Assembly: GCF_000340215.1 (NCBI RefSeq)
Contig: NW_006921532.1
Coordinates: 11,261,501 to 11,325,500 of the forward strand
Length of the DNA stretch: 64,000 nucleotides
Source: Pseudocercospora fijiensis CIRAD86
Lineage: Eukaryota > Ascomycota > Dothideomycetes > Mycosphaerellales > Mycosphaerellaceae
Reading direction: 5' to 3'
Positions within the stretch are counted from its first letter, which is position 1. Each line of letters begins with the position of its first letter. A model generated the notes under the pieces. It saw only the letters and a list, made by a program, of their open reading frames with translations. It was not told the origin of the DNA and did not search any database. This document shows, piece after piece, positions 32,144 through 41,253 of the stretch. Made by a program: the position numbers and the translations under genes.

Positions 32144-32148
32144 AGATA

Positions 32149-32809
32149 TATAAAACTATATCTAGAAGTATAAATATTAGAATATGTTTCTACTAGTAGC
32201 TTTTATTTTTAATAGTATTTAGGCGGTTTTAGGCGTACTACTACTAGTAGGAGCAAGTTGCGACTAGAAGCTACTAGCATCTTAAGCATAGTGTAGTACA
32301 CTACTTGAATTTTTTTAGTTACTATCTAAAAATATTACTCTACTATATTTACGACTAAAATAGTACTATAGCCTATAGATCTGCTAAGTATATACTAGTA
32401 CTATAGCAATAGACAGAATAGTAGCAATCTAGCAGACACTTCTGTGAAATAATTTTACATTTATTCAATTAATTTGTTTATTAAATATATAGTGCTGTTA
32501 TCGATTTAAGTGTATTCTGTGTCCGGTTACGGCTGCCCGCTGGGGTACAGCGGCAGCAGCCAGCTCGTTCTTCCTGTTGCGGCTGCCTTTATTCGAGTTT
32601 TGCAGGGCATATTTCGAACGTCTCTTGGATAGATGTATGCGCTGCGGTACACGCATTACGGATCTTCTGGTGCGGCGGCGACAGGCCTGGTCGGGGCCGT
32701 GATACAACTGATGCGCCCACCCTGCGCTCGATACACAATCACAAGATTGTCTTGCCATCCGACGTCAAAGGGGTCAGGAACGCACAAGCCACCGCCTGCT
32801 GGCCGGGAA
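32149..32809. other. RIP-like AT-rich flank passing into gene-like sequence
   Basis: Up to about 32490 the sequence is AT-rich and stop-rich with ACTACTAGTAG-type words, like an old repeat. From about 32500 base composition becomes gene-like. No intact gene is supported; the later part may hold the decayed 5' end of the kinase-like pseudogene. Confidence 0.45.
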
Positions 32810-33430
32810 ACAGTCAGTGGGGGAAGTACAGCGAGGGTCGAGAAAGAGCTTGGCAATGACGAGCAAGTTGTGAAGCTGCAGTAGACTATCCCGACTGTTT
32901 TGACCCGGATTTGAGTAGTCGAGAGCTCCAGCGCGAGTTCGACATATATCGAAGACTACCTCGTCACCCTCGACTACTCCATCTAAAACATGGCAGCTCG
33001 GCCAGGCGCCTGGTCTTGCCTTATCTCCCGAACGGCGCGGCCGAAGCTGTTGCAGTGCTCCACGCGAATGGCATAGTCCACGGTGACATTCAGCTGCGCA
33101 ATTTCATGCTCGATAGCGAGGAGCGCTTGGTTATAATGGATTTCGCGGGCTCGACATTGGATGGACAACAGGGCACAGCCATAGAAGGACCACGATACTT
33201 CCTCCCCCGAAAAGCAGAAGATCCATCAACAGTCCAGACAGACCTCTTCGCCCTCGGCTCTGTTTTGTACGCAAGTTTCCGTGGCCGAGAGCCTTACGAG
33301 GGCAGGAGCGAGGAAGAGATCTCGAAGCTCCTCTACAGGCGGGAATTTCCGGATTCTGCAGACGTACTCCGTGGTAACATAATTCTTGCCTGCTGGTAAT
33401 GTGGTGGGTGCTGTCGCTCAATTTGACTGC
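32810..33430 (+). pseudogene. Degenerate protein kinase-like gene
   Basis: The N-lobe is readable at about 32812-32882 (SGGSTARVEK for the Gly loop, EQVVKL with the ATP-binding Lys) in one frame; the rest (32889-33399) lies in another frame: SSRELQREFDIYRRLPRHPR, LVLPYLPNG, VLHANGIVHGDIQLRNFMLD, VIMDFAGSTLDG, TDLFALGSVLYASFRGREPY. Between LPYLPNG and AAEAVAVLHANG about 25-30 residues expected in kinases are missing. The catalytic loop reads HGDIQLRN rather than HxDxKxxN, so the catalytic Lys is lost, and the frame ends early at GNIILACW. There is no ATG for the long frame. A frameshift plus internal deletion near the transposon edge indicate a dead gene. Confidence 0.7.
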
Positions 33431-33802
33431 CAGTAAGACGCTCGGTGTGAGCCTTGCATTCACAAGCTGCCTTCATCCGGGCGCATTCGCTCACTGTAGT
33501 CTCCTACACGACGCCATCAGATGACCTACAGCAGGCGAAGGCGTGGATACACCCGGATTGTGCTTGATTTGCAGGATCGCCACATGCATCTTGCCCTTTG
33601 AGAATATATGCCCTCACTAACAAGTGGAGAGCATGAAGGATGCAGTACAACCAGGTGAGTCATGCTTCTCGCTCGCGATTGACCCGAGCTCAGCTACAAG
33701 AGAAGAAACATATATCAAGACCAGAGACGATATCGAGAGCGAAAAAGGCACGCTAGCTTTCAAAATTATCACAATCCATCGATCCAGCATATCACATCCA
33801 AG
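33431..33802. other. Intergenic, promoter side of the deaminase gene
   Basis: About 370 bases without a supported gene. Weak donor-like GTGAGT occurs at about 33655, so a 5' UTR intron for the next gene is possible but not required. Confidence 0.4.
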
Positions 33803-34942
33803 ATGGCCAACGTCGAGAATGCACTCCCCATCGAAGCCCGCCGAGACCTTCGAGAATCTCTCCAAAACACCAAGGACGAATTCCTCCTCAACATTCCCAA
33901 AGTCGAACTCCACGTCCACATCGAAGGCTGTCTCACTCCAGAACTAAAATGGAAAATCTCCCAGCGCAACAAAACACCACTCATCCACCCACGCACGGGT
34001 GTGGTCTTCACATCCCTAGCACAACTCCAAGATTCCCACAACACCTTGAAACCTGCCGACGAAGGGCAAATGACCAACACCGAAGAAACGCTCTCATTCT
34101 TCGAAATCTACTACAACGGCTTCAAGGTCTTAGAAACAAAACTCGACTACTACGACCTCGCAATGCACTACTTCCAAAACGCCTCATCCCAAAACATCCG
34201 CTATGCAGAAATCTTCTTCGATCCACAAGGTCACATCCAAAATGGAACATCCTGGTCCACGATGCTGGAAGGCTTTCGCGAAGCTTCCGACGAAGCCGAG
34301 AAATCGTTGCATGTGAAAAGTTCTTGGATCATGTGTTTCATGCGCGACGAAAGTCCGGAATCCGCAATGGAATTCTATGAAGCTGCGCTGCCGGATCGAG
34401 GAGATATGATCATCGGCGTAGGCTTGGATTCGAATGAAGACGGCAGGCCTCCGAATTTCTTCCACGACGTATTTTCGAGGGCGAGGAAAGATGGGTTTCA
34501 ATTGACGTGTCATTGTGATGTTGGGAAGTCATACCCGGTCGAGAATATTCGGCAAGTGGTTGAGGATATTCAGGCCGATCGCATCGATCATGGGTTGAAT
34601 ATTGTGGAAGATCTGAAACTTTTGGATCGGGTGCGCGAAAAGGGGCTGGCTATGACGATTTGTCCTTGGAGTTATATTCGACACCAACCTTTTGATAACG
34701 TTTGGGACAGGATTCGAAGACTTTTTGATGCTGGGATTCGGATTTCGATTGGGAGTGATGATCCTGCGTTTATGGAAGATACCTGGGTGTTGGAGAATTT
34801 GCGTATTCTAAAGAAATTTGGGAAGTTTACGAATGAGGATGTGGTTCGGCTGATGAAAGGCGCCATGGAGATCTCGTGGGCGCCAGCTGATGTGAAGAGG
34901 GAGATGATTGCGGAATTGGAGAAGATTGCAATCGCTTCGTAG
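33803..34942 (+). CDS. Adenosine/adenine deaminase family enzyme
   Basis: Single exon, 379 residues from ATG 33803 (AAG ATG GCC). Zinc-binding motif KVELHVHIEG (His-x-His) near residue 33, then FEIYYNGFKVLE, IRYAEIFFDPQGH, VGLDSNEDGRPPNFF, the third metal ligand in LTCHCDVGKSYP, the catalytic RIDHGLN, and SIGSDDPAF with the metal-binding Asp. Spacing and order match the adenyl-deaminase superfamily that hydrolyses the 6-amino group of adenosine or adenine. HCDVGKSYPVENIRQ and ICPWSYIR resemble the Aah1/adenine-deaminase side more than classical adenosine deaminase, but substrate cannot be settled by reading. Likely cytosolic, in purine salvage. Confidence 0.9.
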   Translation: MANVENALPIEARRDLRESLQNTKDEFLLNIPKVELHVHIEGCLTPELKWKISQRNKTPLIHPRTGVVFTSLAQLQDSHNTLKPADEGQMTNTEETLSFFEIYYNGFKVLETKLDYYDLAMHYFQNASSQNIRYAEIFFDPQGHIQNGTSWSTMLEGFREASDEAEKSLHVKSSWIMCFMRDESPESAMEFYEAALPDRGDMIIGVGLDSNEDGRPPNFFHDVFSRARKDGFQLTCHCDVGKSYPVENIRQVVEDIQADRIDHGLNIVEDLKLLDRVREKGLAMTICPWSYIRHQPFDNVWDRIRRLFDAGIRISIGSDDPAFMEDTWVLENLRILKKFGKFTNEDVVRLMKGAMEISWAPADVKREMIAELEKIAIAS

Positions 34943-35028
34943 GAGCGAGAACATCGAGAAAAAGTGAAGTCATTGAAGGCATTCAACTTGTCGTAAGACC
35001 GGGTATATTCTCCTCCTCCTCTTCCTCC

Positions 35029-35897
35029 TCAATAGCTGGATGATGCATAAGGCATAGTCACAAATCCACCCGTAAGCGGAAACGGTCCCTGCGCCAATGG
35101 CATCCCTCTCGCCTTCCTAAGCAAAGCTTGATTCATGATCAAAGCCATGGCGGAGACGAGGACCAAATGCTCAAGATCTTGGCCCAGATCTTGCATGTAG
35201 TCTATACGAGCCTGTTCGTGTGGAACACCGGCTGTGTTCGTAGTATAAACGGCGAGAACGGCATCCAAATCATCCGCCGAGACTAGTTCCATAGAGTCCT
35301 CACCCGAAGGCAGAGTATGGAGCTTACGATCCGAATCAAGATGCAATCTGGAGAAAGTCAGTCAGCCAAAGTCCTACCGTGTCAAGAGAATTCTTCCAAC
35401 GCCAACCTTTTCCAATAGAACTTCCTCCCCATCCACAAAATCTGATACCTCGAAAAATACGTCCCCGAAGTTTCGGTTTCCTGCCACGCCTTCCTCGCCT
35501 TTCGGTCGTCCGGGTCACCTAGCAACACACGACATCCATGATACGTGGGTTTGAGTTTCGCAGCAGCGACCGTGCGATCTCCATCGATTTTGGAGGTGCG
35601 GAGTCGAAGTTCGGATTTTCCGAAGAAATTCGTGCTTCGGTCTGCGAGGAGGACGATTCGACCTTTGCGGTGGATTTCGAGATGGTCTTCGTGGGTTGAT
35701 GGGTTGTCGATTATGTGGTGGGCGGCTGTTGATGACCAGTCCATGCTTGCTGCTGGGTGTAGTCCAGGCTCCTGGTAGAAGTTAGGGCGGTGGGTTTTAT
35801 TTGTTTCTTTGCAGATGGTGAGGTGTGGTGACACGTCTAGCTCGTTACGAATGCGAATGCGTGCATGTAAGCTGTTGTACTTATTGTGATGAAGCAT
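35029..35897 (-). CDS. Hypothetical protein, two exons (donor uncertain)
   Basis: Exon 1 from ATG 35897 to about 35401, exon 2 35029-35347 (acceptor CTCCAG after a GCTGACTGAC branch-like site). The predicted product is about 271 residues. A donor in phase 2 is needed; GTTGGA at 35400 or GTTGGC at 35406 both fit but are non-consensus, and the better GTAGGA lies after an in-frame TGA. The first half has alternating hydrophobic strands (LEIHRKGRIVLLADRSTNFF, CRVLLGDPDD) and a FYWKRL end, and might be a beta-rich tubby/LURP-like fold; the second half is helical (HEQARIDYMQDLGQDLEHLV). No catalytic motif. A start at MDWSSTAAHH is an alternative. Confidence 0.6.
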
Positions 35898-36271
35898 GAA
35901 ATGAACATTGGAAAGAGGTCACGCTGAAGTTCGAAGGCAAGGCGCAGTTGTAGCTCTGGACCGACTACATCGCGCCAATGTTTGTAGCGCTACATGCTTC
36001 TGGTCAACAGCACAAGAATAGCACAAGAAGGGAAGTAAGGTGCGGCGCAGAGAATCCTTCGTGATGTCTTTGTCGGGCCCCTTCTGCGTCATTCTCGCCA
36101 AGTGGAGAAGACACAGCCCGCTTCTGAACCGAACCGACCCGAGATCCTTGGCAAGGCTTTGGAACGCAACAGGCTCTGCTCTGAATGGATACTTTTGTTC
36201 GAGTATTCTTGCAAAACTCCTCTTTAGTGGGCCAAGTCGACCTCTCAATATCAATCGTGCCCAATGCTCTG
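35898..36271. other. Intergenic, nothing recognised
   Basis: About 370 bases between two minus-strand genes. Overlapping frames on both strands lack homology or steady composition. Confidence 0.35.
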
Positions 36272-36874
36272 TCACGCAATACCCTGTACGGCAGCCTCGG
36301 CTCGGTTGAGAAACTCTCTCTCGTGCGCTGCTCTCTGCCTAAGTCCATTTCCAACTCGGTTCAGAATATCGTCGTATTGCTGGGGAAGTGGAATATTGCT
36401 CTGCTGTCCAGCCGTCGAGCCCTGGTTTGGTGGTGAGGTGGTGTAATAGTTATATGGCGGTCGTTCCGAGCGATACTGTGGCTCTGGCTGCCATGATGGG
36501 CGTACGTTGTCAGGGTTGACGAAGACCACTGGTTGTGGCTGTTGTTGTGAGCATCGTTTCGACGTCTTTGGCGCGCGAGAGATCACTCGATATCGCACTC
36601 GTCCGCCGCATCGACCACAAAGGCCATCCAGTACGTCTTCCTCCTCCGACAAACTGTCACTCTCGCCAGCATATCGATCTTTCCTTGGATATGTTCGAAC
36701 CCTTGTCTCGTTCTTCTGTTGGTGTCTCCGCCCTGCATCACTCGACCTAGAACCATGTCGATCGCTGCCGCCTTGTTCGTGTCTCCTATCGAATTCGCGT
36801 TCCAGTTGTTTCTGCAGGACGTCGAGATCTCTCCGCGTGAGTCTCGGGCCGAAAAGGGCTTGGAAGATTCCCAT
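36272..36874 (-). CDS. Hypothetical hydrophilic protein with CxxC motif, 200 aa
   Basis: Single exon from ATG 36874. The N-terminus MGIFQALFGPRLTRRDLDVLQKQLEREFDRR is amphipathic, followed by an Arg/Gln/His/Ser-rich segment, an acidic SDSLSEEEDVLDG patch, a CGRCGGRVRYRVI segment that could bind zinc, and a Pro/Gln/Tyr-rich part (WQPEPQYRSERPPYNYY). The end (LRQRAAHEREFLNRAEAAVQGIA) is predicted helical. No family recognised. Opposite-strand frames here are Ser/Leu/Arg-rich shadows. Confidence 0.6.
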   Translation of the reverse strand: MGIFQALFGPRLTRRDLDVLQKQLEREFDRRHEQGGSDRHGSRSSDAGRRHQQKNETRVRTYPRKDRYAGESDSLSEEEDVLDGLCGRCGGRVRYRVISRAPKTSKRCSQQQPQPVVFVNPDNVRPSWQPEPQYRSERPPYNYYTTSPPNQGSTAGQQSNIPLPQQYDDILNRVGNGLRQRAAHEREFLNRAEAAVQGIA

Positions 36875-37331
36875 TGAGAAACGTGTGGACAGAGTCGAGG
36901 TCTTAGAGGTCGCATTTCATGCCGCGATTGAGCTTCAACGCAATGGCCAAAGCTGACCGATATCAATCTGCACCTCCAACGTGTATGGTATTGCATGCGA
37001 TGCGAAAAGGTGACATGTCACTGGGCGGCGTCGGAGGACAGCGGCCAACCAAAATTGTGGGCGGGACATGACATTATTTGCCCTCTCGGTCCAGTGCATA
37101 GTCCTGTTGTACGAAGCGGACCTGTCACTCTCTACAGCCGGCTATTCTGCAGCACGAGAGTACGAGGACGTGGCTAGATGTGGATGCAGCGATGCAGCGG
37201 TGAAGGTGATCGGGGACAGGAAATTGGTTGCATCACCGTCGCTCGACATTCGTCTACTTGCGGTAGAGAGGCCGTGTCTTTGACAGGCCAGATGATATCC
37301 ATCACTGCCGGGCCGCTCGACGGTCAACGCC
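36875..37331. other. Intergenic, nothing recognised
   Basis: About 455 bases between the hypothetical gene and the 3' end of PRP17, both minus strand. It should contain the promoter of the former; no repeats or RNAs were seen. Confidence 0.35.
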
Positions 37332-38837
37332 CTAGTCCCAGTATTTTATGACTCCATTCAGATCACCCGTAACCACCTTCGAAGCCTCTCTTGGGTGCCA
37401 TGCAGTCGCAATGACAGCAGAGTCGCTAGCTTTAATCTTATGCCACATTTTACAGCTCTTCCAATCCCAGAAGCATACGAACCCTCCACTGTCACCTGAA
37501 GACACAATGCCTCCGTCAGGCGACACATCGATATCGATGGCGTAACCGGCGTTGTTGTGGCCTCGGAAGTCCTTCTTTCGATTCTGCCTGATCTTCTCGC
37601 CAGTGTTATATACCTTGATCGTGTTGTCAGAGGACTGCAGCAGCACTGCGCCCTTGGCGGGATGTGTAGCAGACTTGACCATTGGGAACATATATGGCTC
37701 AGCAATGAACTTGATCGGCACCGGGATGTTGTATTCCCACGCACGTAGGGATTTGTCGTCGGAAGTGGTAATAAATCGCCGATTCTCGTCGGTGAAGGTG
37801 ATGGTATTTACTGGTCCAAGATGGTGATCGTACTCCTGCACAGGGTTCTTCTTCTCGCCATCGGCTGGCAATCGCGTATCCATCTGCACGATCTTGTTGT
37901 CATGCATACCAGCCAAGAATTCATGGCCAGAAGGATCCTCAGGCTGCCATCGGACAACGTGAGGTGTTGAGCCGGTGCTGTAGCGGCCTAGGCACTTCCC
38001 AGTTTCAGTGTCCCATACCTTCATTTGACGATCGTACGAAGCGGAGACGAATTTGGTGCCATCTGGAGTGAAGTCCACGTCCACCACAGACTTGGTGTGC
38101 CCAGTGTAGGACCGGAGCAGCTCGCGGTCATGATAGACATCCCAAAGCCTGACCTTGCCATCGGCTGCGGACGATAAGAGGAGGTGGCCAGACGACGGGA
38201 AGAACTTGAGGCCAGTCAAGGCTTTCTCGTGAGCGTTCTTTCCGTGGCTCTTGTAGGTGTGTATCAGTTTCTTAGGGTGAAAGCATTTCAAGTTGAGATT
38301 CTCGAAATCGCCAACCAAATCGATGTCCAGGTCCTGCGGCACATGCATATATGTTCGGCCCTGGTAATCGTACTGTTGCGATCCCTCGAATACACTGCTT
38401 TCTGTGTCTTGTCCGACTTGGCCGTATTCTGTGCCTGCGATAGTGCCCTTCGTGGGATTTGCAACAATCGCATCTTCTTCGTACTCGACAACCTCCTCGC
38501 CGCTCTCATCGCCGGATACTTCGACTTCAATCTCTTCGCCGCTGTCGCTGTCTATGCGCTGTTCTTCGTACTTCGCCCAAGGACCCTTGTAAGCCCCAGC
38601 GCCGTACACCACGCTGCTGTCGCCTTTCGTCTCCCGCTTGCGCTTCTTGCCCGCAGCACCTGATTTTTCGACCTCGCGGTGCAGATCGCGGAAGCTCTGT
38701 TCTGATATGGCGATCTCTTGCGCATAACCTGTTGGCACTTTTCCTTTCGTCGAAGTCTGAAAAGGCTTATCGCTGACAAGTTGATTCGCTCGAGTTGGCG
38801 GTCCATTGGCGCCGTTGCGCGCTGGTACGAGCGACAT
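37332..38837 (-). CDS. PRP17: Pre-mRNA-processing factor 17 (Prp17/CDC40), WD40 splicing factor
   Basis: Single coding exon, 501 residues from ATG 38837. The N-terminal 190 residues contain KKRKRETKGD, GAGAYKGPWAKYE and an acidic EEVVEYEEDAIVANPTKG segment characteristic of Prp17; YMHVPQDLDIDL and CFHPKKLIHTYKSHGKNAHEKAL precede a seven-bladed WD40 domain (KVRLWDVYHDRELLRSYTGH, KFVSASYDRQMKVWDTETGK, KSLRAWEYNIPVPIKFIAEP, GGFVCFWDWKSCKMWHKIKA, GVIKYWD at the very end). The protein acts in the second catalytic step of splicing in the nucleus. The sequence just before the ATG, TTGCTGCAG, could be the acceptor of a 5' UTR intron. Length fits the family. Confidence 0.93.
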   Translation of the reverse strand: MSLVPARNGANGPPTRANQLVSDKPFQTSTKGKVPTGYAQEIAISEQSFRDLHREVEKSGAAGKKRKRETKGDSSVVYGAGAYKGPWAKYEEQRIDSDSGEEIEVEVSGDESGEEVVEYEEDAIVANPTKGTIAGTEYGQVGQDTESSVFEGSQQYDYQGRTYMHVPQDLDIDLVGDFENLNLKCFHPKKLIHTYKSHGKNAHEKALTGLKFFPSSGHLLLSSAADGKVRLWDVYHDRELLRSYTGHTKSVVDVDFTPDGTKFVSASYDRQMKVWDTETGKCLGRYSTGSTPHVVRWQPEDPSGHEFLAGMHDNKIVQMDTRLPADGEKKNPVQEYDHHLGPVNTITFTDENRRFITTSDDKSLRAWEYNIPVPIKFIAEPYMFPMVKSATHPAKGAVLLQSSDNTIKVYNTGEKIRQNRKKDFRGHNNAGYAIDIDVSPDGGIVSSGDSGGFVCFWDWKSCKMWHKIKASDSAVIATAWHPREASKVVTGDLNGVIKYWD

Positions 38838-39124
38838 TTCTGCAGCAATAGATGAGAACAAGTTGCCTGGCGAAATGGTCGTGACTTACCTTGAAGGAAT
38901 GAAGAAGAAGCAGCAGTGCGAATGGACTTTCCAAGTGCGCGCGAGTCATGTGTTCGTGCCTCAGGCTGTTCACGATCCTGGCTCCTTCAACCACATTGCA
39001 TCACATGGAATCTGTGTCCAACCGAGAATTCTGAATACGCCTGATCCATCGCTCGATCCCATTCGATCAGATCAGGCGCTTTCGACATGACGGAAGTCCC
39101 GTAGTCGATACAAGCTGCTTCAAT
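38838..39124. promoter_or_regulatory. Divergent promoter region of PRP17 and the CorA gene
   Basis: About 290 bases separate the two divergent start codons. No TATA-type or clear operator motif was read; shared control is inferred from position only. Confidence 0.4.
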
Positions 39125-40708
39125 ATGACGCGACGCGAGCTTATAAGCCTGAATAGCAGGCTTATGCACGACCTGTTCTGCCCCAGTAGGAGCTTTATCA
39201 ATACGCCACAGCGCCAGCGACGAGGAAATTGGTCTTCATGTCGCAGCATAAGCGATAAAGTTAGAAGCTCTGCATGGCATGAGTGCAAGAATCCAGCACT
39301 ACCACAAAGGTTGTCGGTACACAGATCAGCAGAACAATCTACGCTTGCTCGAGCGTTCCAAACACATCCGTTCCGGCCAAGATGGTTACCAAAAGTCGGC
39401 GCAGAGCCCGGCATCGATCCTGCTACCAAGGATGAGAAGTGGGATCCAGCTCGACTGCGACCAGATGCGGCCAGCGATATCCGGGTCATTGACTACTCTC
39501 ACAAACAACTCGACGAGCGGGATGTAGCAGCCACAGATCTAGAGCAGTTTCTACAGACAAATCCAAAGCCAGACTGGGCAGCTGTTCGATGGATCTACGT
39601 TAATGGCCTCAACTTTGATGTGGTTCGATGCCTGGGCAATCACAAAAGCTTACACCCACTTGCAATTGAGGACGTTCTCGACATTCACACACCAACCAAG
39701 GTCGATTGGTATGAGGATCACTGCTTTCTAGAACTGAATCTCGCCAAGCTCAATGAAGGTGACCCACCAGGGAACGAAGATAGCCAGCAGGAGAAGCAGT
39801 GCCACCATCGCGGTAGATGGCGAACTCTGGTACCCGGCAAATTTGGAATGTCCGTTGAGCAGGTATCAGCTTTTCTGACGACGGATAACACTCTCATCAC
39901 TATCTTCGAGCGCTCTGGCAACGATATTCTCCAACCGATCATGACTCGTCTACGATCCTCGCAAACAGTAGTCCGATCGAGCAACGATGCGTCAATGCTA
40001 TTGCAAGCCTGTATCGATGCTATTGTGGATCTATCTCTTCCCATCGGAAAGGCAGTCGGCGAAGCGTTCGATGATCTAGAGCAAGACGTGCTTTCGAGAC
40101 CCACTATTGGACAATCTAAGCAATTACATATCCTTCGCTCCGGTCTTACGTCCTTCATGGAGAATGCCAACGCCATCAACATCCTCGTCCGGACCTTATG
40201 CGATCATGGAGCAGTACCTGGCTCCGGACGCTCAAGCAATCCCTCCACTATCGAAAGCCTGAAGAATCAAGCGCAGACCAGCATCGAGATCTCTGCCACG
40301 ACTCAAATTTATCTGCGTGATGTACAAGACCACCTGACTGCCGTCGCCAACAATACTCGCATGTCTATCCGATCAGCCGAGAATCTCTCATCCCTGATAT
40401 TCAACACAATTGCCGCGAGTCAGAACGAAAGCGTCAGGCAACTGACATTGATCTCGAGCTTTTTTCTACCACTAACATTTTTAACCGGTTACTTCGGAAT
40501 GAACTTCGACAAAATGCCCATTGTTAATGAGAACAGTGACGTGATGTTCTGGATTATTGCTGGACCGGTCATGGTTACAACGATGTTACTCCTTATGAGG
40601 ACGAGGGCAAAAATCAACCGCCCGGAGCCCTGGCAGAGGCAGTCGCGAGGCATCGCACGACAAAATCGACAGATGGAGAGGCAGATGAAGCAATCTGAGC
40701 GGCGATAA
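39125..40708 (+). CDS. CorA-like magnesium transporter
   Basis: Single exon of 527 residues. The C-terminus has the CorA arrangement: a long helical region (LKNQAQTSIEISATTQIYLR, AENLSSLIFNTIAASQNES), then VRQLTLISSFFLPLTFLTGY with the diagnostic YFGMNF (Gly-Met-Asn) at the end of the first membrane helix, a short loop, and the second helix FWIIAGPVMVTTMLLLM, then a basic tail (KINRPEPWQRQSRG...). The cytosolic half shows WIYVNGLNFDVVRCLGNHKS, LHPLAIEDVLDIHTPTKVDW and YEDHCFLELNL as in fungal CorA proteins. It should pass Mg2+ or related divalent ions across a membrane as an oligomer. The first about 95 residues lack conservation signs, so a later Met might be used. The 3' end overlaps a minus-strand frame. 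Confidence 0.88.
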   Translation: MTRRELISLNSRLMHDLFCPSRSFINTPQRQRRGNWSSCRSISDKVRSSAWHECKNPALPQRLSVHRSAEQSTLARAFQTHPFRPRWLPKVGAEPGIDPATKDEKWDPARLRPDAASDIRVIDYSHKQLDERDVAATDLEQFLQTNPKPDWAAVRWIYVNGLNFDVVRCLGNHKSLHPLAIEDVLDIHTPTKVDWYEDHCFLELNLAKLNEGDPPGNEDSQQEKQCHHRGRWRTLVPGKFGMSVEQVSAFLTTDNTLITIFERSGNDILQPIMTRLRSSQTVVRSSNDASMLLQACIDAIVDLSLPIGKAVGEAFDDLEQDVLSRPTIGQSKQLHILRSGLTSFMENANAINILVRTLCDHGAVPGSGRSSNPSTIESLKNQAQTSIEISATTQIYLRDVQDHLTAVANNTRMSIRSAENLSSLIFNTIAASQNESVRQLTLISSFFLPLTFLTGYFGMNFDKMPIVNENSDVMFWIIAGPVMVTTMLLLMRTRAKINRPEPWQRQSRGIARQNRQMERQMKQSERR

Positions 40709-40970
40709 CGACATCGGGGTCATATTGATGGCGGTAGCACTCGATGCAGTAGGTATCGCAGAAAGTCTTGCCCTCTTGGGCATGCAATGTGTCGTTGACG
40801 TACTCTTCCCATACGTTCCAAAACTCTTCTTGCCGCTCCTTGTTCCATGCCTCGAAGCTGGTATCGACAAATGGATCAAGACGATCAGCCTGGAAGCACA
40901 CTGACTCGATATTTCGTGCCAGCTCAGGGTGATCGTAAGCGATGTCGGTGCACTTCCTGAGACTGTCCAT
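40614..40970 (-). pseudogene. F-box-type protein fragment (uncertain), antisense to the CorA 3' end
   Basis: From ATG 40970 a 118-codon frame reads MDSLRKCTDIAYDHPELARN, VCFQADRLDP, FEAWNKERQEEFWNVWEEYV. The 46 codons before it, without an ATG, look coding too (LGRVYSATFPRDL, HLGLVHQLVQDLYLYHT). The style (RVYSATF, then a stretch on the position of neighbouring residues) resembles the region after an F-box in fungal F-box proteins, but no F-box is present. It overlaps the last 95 bases of the CorA gene and ends in low-quality sequence. A truncated F-box-like gene is the best reading; a small orphan gene is possible. Confidence 0.4.
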
Positions 40971-41253
40971 TGTATGGTATAGGTAGAGGTCCTGTACGAG
41001 TTGATGCACAAGGCCTAGGTGCGTAGTAGGACTTCTTGGTAGGTCTCGAGGAAAAGTTGCGGAATAGACGCGTCCCAGCGTCCTAGGCCTAACGTGTTGC
41101 ACGTGCAAGACGTGAATGACAAGACGAACCCTGAATCTCGATTCTGACCAATCGGAAGCGCTTCAAGAAAGTCTCCCAAAAAGTTGCCATCAATCCTCGC
41201 GAAGCAAATGCATTGACACTGCGTCGTTGTGTCTTTCGTTATTCCCATCAACT

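Noticed and set aside
37356..38663. Frames on both strands overlapping PRP17
   Set aside because: Shadows of the WD40 coding sequence.
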